From assembly GCA_965203525.1 (NCBI GenBank), contig OZ241898.1, positions 1,736,001-1,800,000 of the forward strand: a stretch of 64,000 nt of DNA. The letters run 5' to 3'. Made by a program: the position numbers and the translations under genes. The notes under the pieces are model-generated. The model saw nothing but the letters and a program-made list of their open reading frames with translations, was not told the DNA's origin and did no database searches. The DNA is from WTFV01 sp965203525. GTDB taxonomy: Bacteria > Acidobacteriota > Vicinamibacteria > Vicinamibacterales > UBA8438. Positions 60,827-64,000 of the stretch are shown here, in pieces. The first letter of the stretch is position 1. Each line of letters starts with the position of its first letter.

Positions 60827-62337
60827 TCGCGCCGTGGCTGCCCCGCACGCTGCGCGTCCGGCTCACCGCGTGGCATGTCGCGGTGATGGTCGTGGTGCTG
60901 GCCATCTACGCCGCGGCGGTGCTGCTGATCGTGACGCGCAACGCGTCGCGGGCGCTGGATGCGATGCTGCGCAGCGACTTCCGATGGGCGGCCGGCATGG
61001 CCGAGCAGGGACCGGACGGAGCGCTCTCCTGGTTCGAGGGGGATCCGTGGAGCGAAGAGAGTCCCTGGCTGCAGGTGTGGACGCCGGACGGCGCGTTGAT
61101 CTACCGGACCGCGGTCGCGCGGCGGCTTCCCGTGCCGGAGAGCGAAGGGCTGCTGAACCGCGCCGACGGCGGCATCGTCCCGGTGGCGAGCGAGCCGGCG
61201 CCGTTCCGGATTCTGGGCCGGCGGACGGTCATCGGGGGCGAGCGGGTCATCGTCCAGGTCGGCCGGTCCGAGGCGCTGATGCGCCGGGAGGTGGGCGAGC
61301 TCGCGCTCGTGCTGCTGCTCGGCCTGCCGCTGAGCGTCGCGGCGGCGGGACTCGGCGGCTACTACTTGGCGCGGGGCGCGCTGGCGCCTGTCGCCGACAT
61401 GACCGGGCGGGCGCGCGCCATCACCGCGTCGCGGCTCGGCGATCGGCTGCCCATCGACAACCCCGACGACGAGTTGGGCCGCCTGGCGACGGTGTTCAAC
61501 GAGACGCTCGGCCGGCTCGATTCCTCGTTCACCCAGATGCGCCGGTTCACGGCCAACGTCTCCCACGAGTTGCGGACCCCGCTGACGGCGATCCGCAGCG
61601 TCGGCGAGGTGGCGTTGCGCGAGCCGCGTGACGTTGCGTCGTACCGCGCCGTCGTCGAGAGCATGCTGGAGGAGGCCGACCGGCTGAGCGGTCTCGTCGA
61701 TCGGCTCCTGACCGTGTCGCGCGCGGACAGCGGCGACCGGACTCGCGCCCACGATGCGATCGATCTGGCCGCGCTCGCGGACGACGTCGCCGGTCATCTG
61801 GGCGTGCTGGCCGAGGAGAAGCAGCAGGCGCTTGTCGTCGTGCGGGACAGGCGCCCGACCTGCCGCGGCGACCGGATCGTGCTGCGGCAGGCGGTCATCA
61901 ACCTCGTCGACAACGCGATCCGGTACACGCCGGCGGGCGGAGAGATTCAGGTCCGGGTGTCGGCCGCGAACGGCAGTGCGGTCCTGGAGGTCAGCGACAC
62001 CGGTCCCGGCGTGCCCGAGCAGCACGCGCCCTACCTGTTCGACCGCCTGTATCGCGTGTCCGGGTCCGATGCAGCGGTTGCCGGGGGGGCGCTGAACGAC
62101 GGCGGCGGCGACGGTGCCGGTCTCGGGCTCGCCATCGCCCGCTGGGCTGTCGAAGCCAACCGCGGGCGGCTGAGCTACGAGCGGGAGCGCGGACGTGGCA
62201 GCACGTTCCGGATCACGCTGCCGGGAGAAGGGCGCGGCGCAACCGCGACGGCCGCGGGTCTTCGGAATCCCCCGGCGCGAGTCGACGGGTTCGTGACCGA
62301 TCGTGACCACGGGCTCCGGCCCGGCGCTTCCGCGTGA
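60823..62337 (+). CDS. Membrane sensor histidine kinase (CusS-like)
   Basis: 504 residues from GTG 60823. Two membrane spans (VAVMVVVLAIYAAAVLLIV and LALVLLLGLPLSVAAAGLGG), HAMP (ARGALAPVADMTGRARAI), HisKA (FTANVSHELRTPLTAIRSV), HATPase (NLVDNAIRYTP, DTGPGVPE, GAGLGLAIARW). It overlaps the regulator and the PepSY gene, so the three are one operon. Confidence 0.9.
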   Translation: MIAPWLPRTLRVRLTAWHVAVMVVVLAIYAAAVLLIVTRNASRALDAMLRSDFRWAAGMAEQGPDGALSWFEGDPWSEESPWLQVWTPDGALIYRTAVARRLPVPESEGLLNRADGGIVPVASEPAPFRILGRRTVIGGERVIVQVGRSEALMRREVGELALVLLLGLPLSVAAAGLGGYYLARGALAPVADMTGRARAITASRLGDRLPIDNPDDELGRLATVFNETLGRLDSSFTQMRRFTANVSHELRTPLTAIRSVGEVALREPRDVASYRAVVESMLEEADRLSGLVDRLLTVSRADSGDRTRAHDAIDLAALADDVAGHLGVLAEEKQQALVVVRDRRPTCRGDRIVLRQAVINLVDNAIRYTPAGGEIQVRVSAANGSAVLEVSDTGPGVPEQHAPYLFDRLYRVSGSDAAVAGGALNDGGGDGAGLGLAIARWAVEANRGRLSYERERGRGSTFRITLPGEGRGATATAAGLRNPPARVDGFVTDRDHGLRPGASA

Positions 62338-63953
62338 TGGGTGACGAAGTGCGGCATGGACGGCGCTCGGCGGTGCGGTGGTTGATCCTCGCGCACCGCT
62401 GGCTGGGAATCCCCCTCGGCGTCCTCTTCGTGATCTGGTTCGCCTCCGGCATCGTGATGATGTACACGGGCGACATGCCGCGGCTGACGCCGGAGCTGCG
62501 GCTCGAACGGTTGCCGGAGCTGGACTTCGACCGCATCGCACTGGCGCCGGCCGCGGCGGCCCGGCGGGCGTACCTGTCACCGACCCCGCGGCGCGCGTCG
62601 CTGCTGACGGTGATGGACCGGCCGGCCTACCGGTTCGACGGCGTGACGGTGTTCGCCGACACCGGCGAGCGGCTCGGCGAAGTGGGACCGGCCGCTGCCG
62701 CCGCCGTCGCGAGCCGGTTCACCGGCCGGCCGCCCGCTGCCGTCGAGTACGCCGGCACGCTCACCGAGCCCGATCAGTGGACGCTGGTCGAACGGCGGCG
62801 GCTGCCGTTGCGCAAGCTGCTGATCGACGACGACGCCGGCACCGAGCTCTACGTCTCGCCCCGCACCGCCGAGGTGGTGATGCGGACCACGCGCCGGAGC
62901 CGGGCGCTGGCGTGGATCGGTGCGATTCCGCACTGGATCTACTTCACGGCGTTGCGCGCGAACCAGCCGCTCTGGTACGGCGTCGTGGTCTGGACGTCGA
63001 CCCTGGGCTGCCTGCTCGCCGTCATCGGGCTCGTGCTCGGCGTCACCCAGTTCCGGTGGCGCGGGCCGCGCGGGGACGCCCGGTCGACCAACGGTCTCCG
63101 GGCGCGTATCCCGTACGCCGGCTGGATGCGCTGGCACTACCTGACGGGCGTCGTCTTCGGATTCGTGACGCTGACCTGGGTGTTCAGCGGTCTGCTGTCG
63201 ATGGAGCCCTACGCCTGGACCAGCGCCCGCGGCCTCGACGTCCCGGGCGATGCGCTGTCCGGCGGACCGGTGGAGCTGGCGCGCTTCCCGGCGCCGGATG
63301 CCGGGGCGTGGGCTCGCATCGCCGGAGGGCGTCCGGTGAAGGAGATCGAGCTGCTGCGCATCCAGGACGATCCGTATTATTCCCTGCGCTTCGGGGCCCG
63401 GAAGATCGACGTGGAGCGGCCCGTGGCGGCGCCGCCGCGGCGGGCGGACGCTGTCGTGGGCAACGTCGTGTCCGCGCCGCTGCTCGTCGCGGCCGACACG
63501 CTGACGGTGCGCGACGAGCCGTTCAGCGTGGAGTCGCTGCTGACGCGGCTGACGGCGGCGGTTCCCGGCGCGCCGGTCGTCGAGTCCGCGCTGCTGGCCG
63601 ACTACGACTCCTACTACTACGCGCGCGGTGCCTTGCGCGCGCGGCAGGCGCCGCTGCCGGTGCTGCGCGTCAAGTTCGGCGATCCCCTGGAGACGTGGGT
63701 CTACGTCGATCCGGCGCTGAGCCGGATGGTCGCCCGCGAACACCGTTTCACCCGCGTGGAGCGGTGGCTCTTCAACGGGCTGCACAGCCTGGACTTCGCG
63801 TTCTGGTACGACCGCCGGCCGCTCTGGGACCTCGGATTGATCGCCCTCAGCCTCGGGGGCCTCGCGTCGAGCGGCATCGGCCTCTGGATCGGGTGCGGAC
63901 GCATTCGACGAGCGCTCGGTCGGTGGCGGCTGCGCCGACGTTGGTCGTGTTGA
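62337..63953 (+). CDS. PepSY-domain membrane protein
   Basis: 538 residues; start ATG 62337 overlaps the kinase stop (TGATG), GTG 62334 is an alternative. Four membrane segments: LGVLFVIWFASGIVMMY, YGVVVWTSTLGCLLAVIGLVL, LTGVVFGFVTLTWVFSGLLS and LGLIALSLGGLASSGIGLWIG, with two large periplasmic parts. The HRWLGIPLG and WHYLTGV motifs are those of PepSY-TM proteins, associated with iron or copper/flavin redox functions. Operon with a CusRS-like pair suggests metal response. Confidence 0.82.
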   Translation: MGDEVRHGRRSAVRWLILAHRWLGIPLGVLFVIWFASGIVMMYTGDMPRLTPELRLERLPELDFDRIALAPAAAARRAYLSPTPRRASLLTVMDRPAYRFDGVTVFADTGERLGEVGPAAAAAVASRFTGRPPAAVEYAGTLTEPDQWTLVERRRLPLRKLLIDDDAGTELYVSPRTAEVVMRTTRRSRALAWIGAIPHWIYFTALRANQPLWYGVVVWTSTLGCLLAVIGLVLGVTQFRWRGPRGDARSTNGLRARIPYAGWMRWHYLTGVVFGFVTLTWVFSGLLSMEPYAWTSARGLDVPGDALSGGPVELARFPAPDAGAWARIAGGRPVKEIELLRIQDDPYYSLRFGARKIDVERPVAAPPRRADAVVGNVVSAPLLVAADTLTVRDEPFSVESLLTRLTAAVPGAPVVESALLADYDSYYYARGALRARQAPLPVLRVKFGDPLETWVYVDPALSRMVAREHRFTRVERWLFNGLHSLDFAFWYDRRPLWDLGLIALSLGGLASSGIGLWIGCGRIRRALGRWRLRRRWSC

Positions 63954-64000
63954 TCCGGTCGAGCGCTGGACGGCGCGCTGCTGGGTGCTCCGCAGGTGGA

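Noticed and set aside
1..64000. cas genes belonging to the CRISPR-like arrays
   Set aside because: I looked for Cas1, Cas2, Cas3, Cas9, Cas10 and Cascade-like proteins among the plausible genes and recognised none in the window.

Overview
The window is about 70% GC with dense genes, many secreted or lipoprotein enzymes with Tat or lipobox signals, and several paralogues of a secreted family of unknown function (the PDLQGIWDF/PDLGGIWDF type). That style, with DUF6152/PepSY, DUF6351, NIPSNAP, M28 peptidase and cyclase-family neighbours, suggests an uncultured Acidobacteriota of the Vicinamibacteria type. This is an inference from gene style; there is no rRNA here.

Layout. (1) 1-7.3 kb, minus strand: an NHLM-type peptide natural product locus: two ABC exporters (one with a C39 leader peptidase), an HlyD-type adaptor, an uncharacterised 365-aa protein and a nitrile-hydratase-like leader precursor ending in Gly-Gly plus a 14-residue core. 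(2) 7.6-10.2 kb: a cyclase-family lipoprotein and a TolC-like protein. (3) 10.2-29.4 kb: a rearranged defence island. It holds a helicase remnant (DUF3883 end), DUF499 ATPase with a HEPN domain, two copies of an AAA-ATPase/PD-(D/E)XK protein (one coupled to a HigA-like antitoxin), tandem tyrosine recombinases, two inverted DUF1156 methyltransferase genes, an IS66-type element with a frameshifted transposase, a TOPRIM/ATPase remnant and an IS21 istB remnant. A segment of about 2 kb (ATPase plus start of an amidohydrolase) is repeated directly on both sides of the recombinase/methylase core. (4) 29.5-50.2 kb: mostly metabolic and secreted proteins: amidohydrolase, transketolase-like enzyme, an ABC importer, M28 peptidase, sorbosone-dehydrogenase-like protein, lipocalin-like, NIPSNAP, class V aminotransferase, DUF6351. 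(5) 50.5-57.3 kb: Crp/Fnr regulator, histidine kinase and response regulator, then a lasso peptide cluster in the order A-B2-C-B1. (6) 57.5-64 kb: NHL-repeat protein, cytochrome c-like lipoprotein, DUF6152, a second two-component pair and a PepSY membrane protein.

Most unusual signal. Scattered through intergenic spaces, and once inside a gene, are at least 13 loci in which a 27-41 nt sequence is repeated directly around a unique insert, usually 33-39 nt, giving periods of 60-63 or 70-77 nt. The repeat differs at every locus and is often local gene sequence (stop codons, ribosome binding sites, start codons). At 29102-29212 the paralogous copy at 16663-16698 supplies the unoccupied site: exactly one 36-nt target and no insert. 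This is the geometry of CRISPR spacer integration, target duplication included, but at sites that are not CRISPR arrays. Three loci have become small arrays of 3-5 units. No cas gene lies in the window. I propose ectopic spacer-like integration, by Cas1-Cas2 or an unknown integrase, as the explanation to test.
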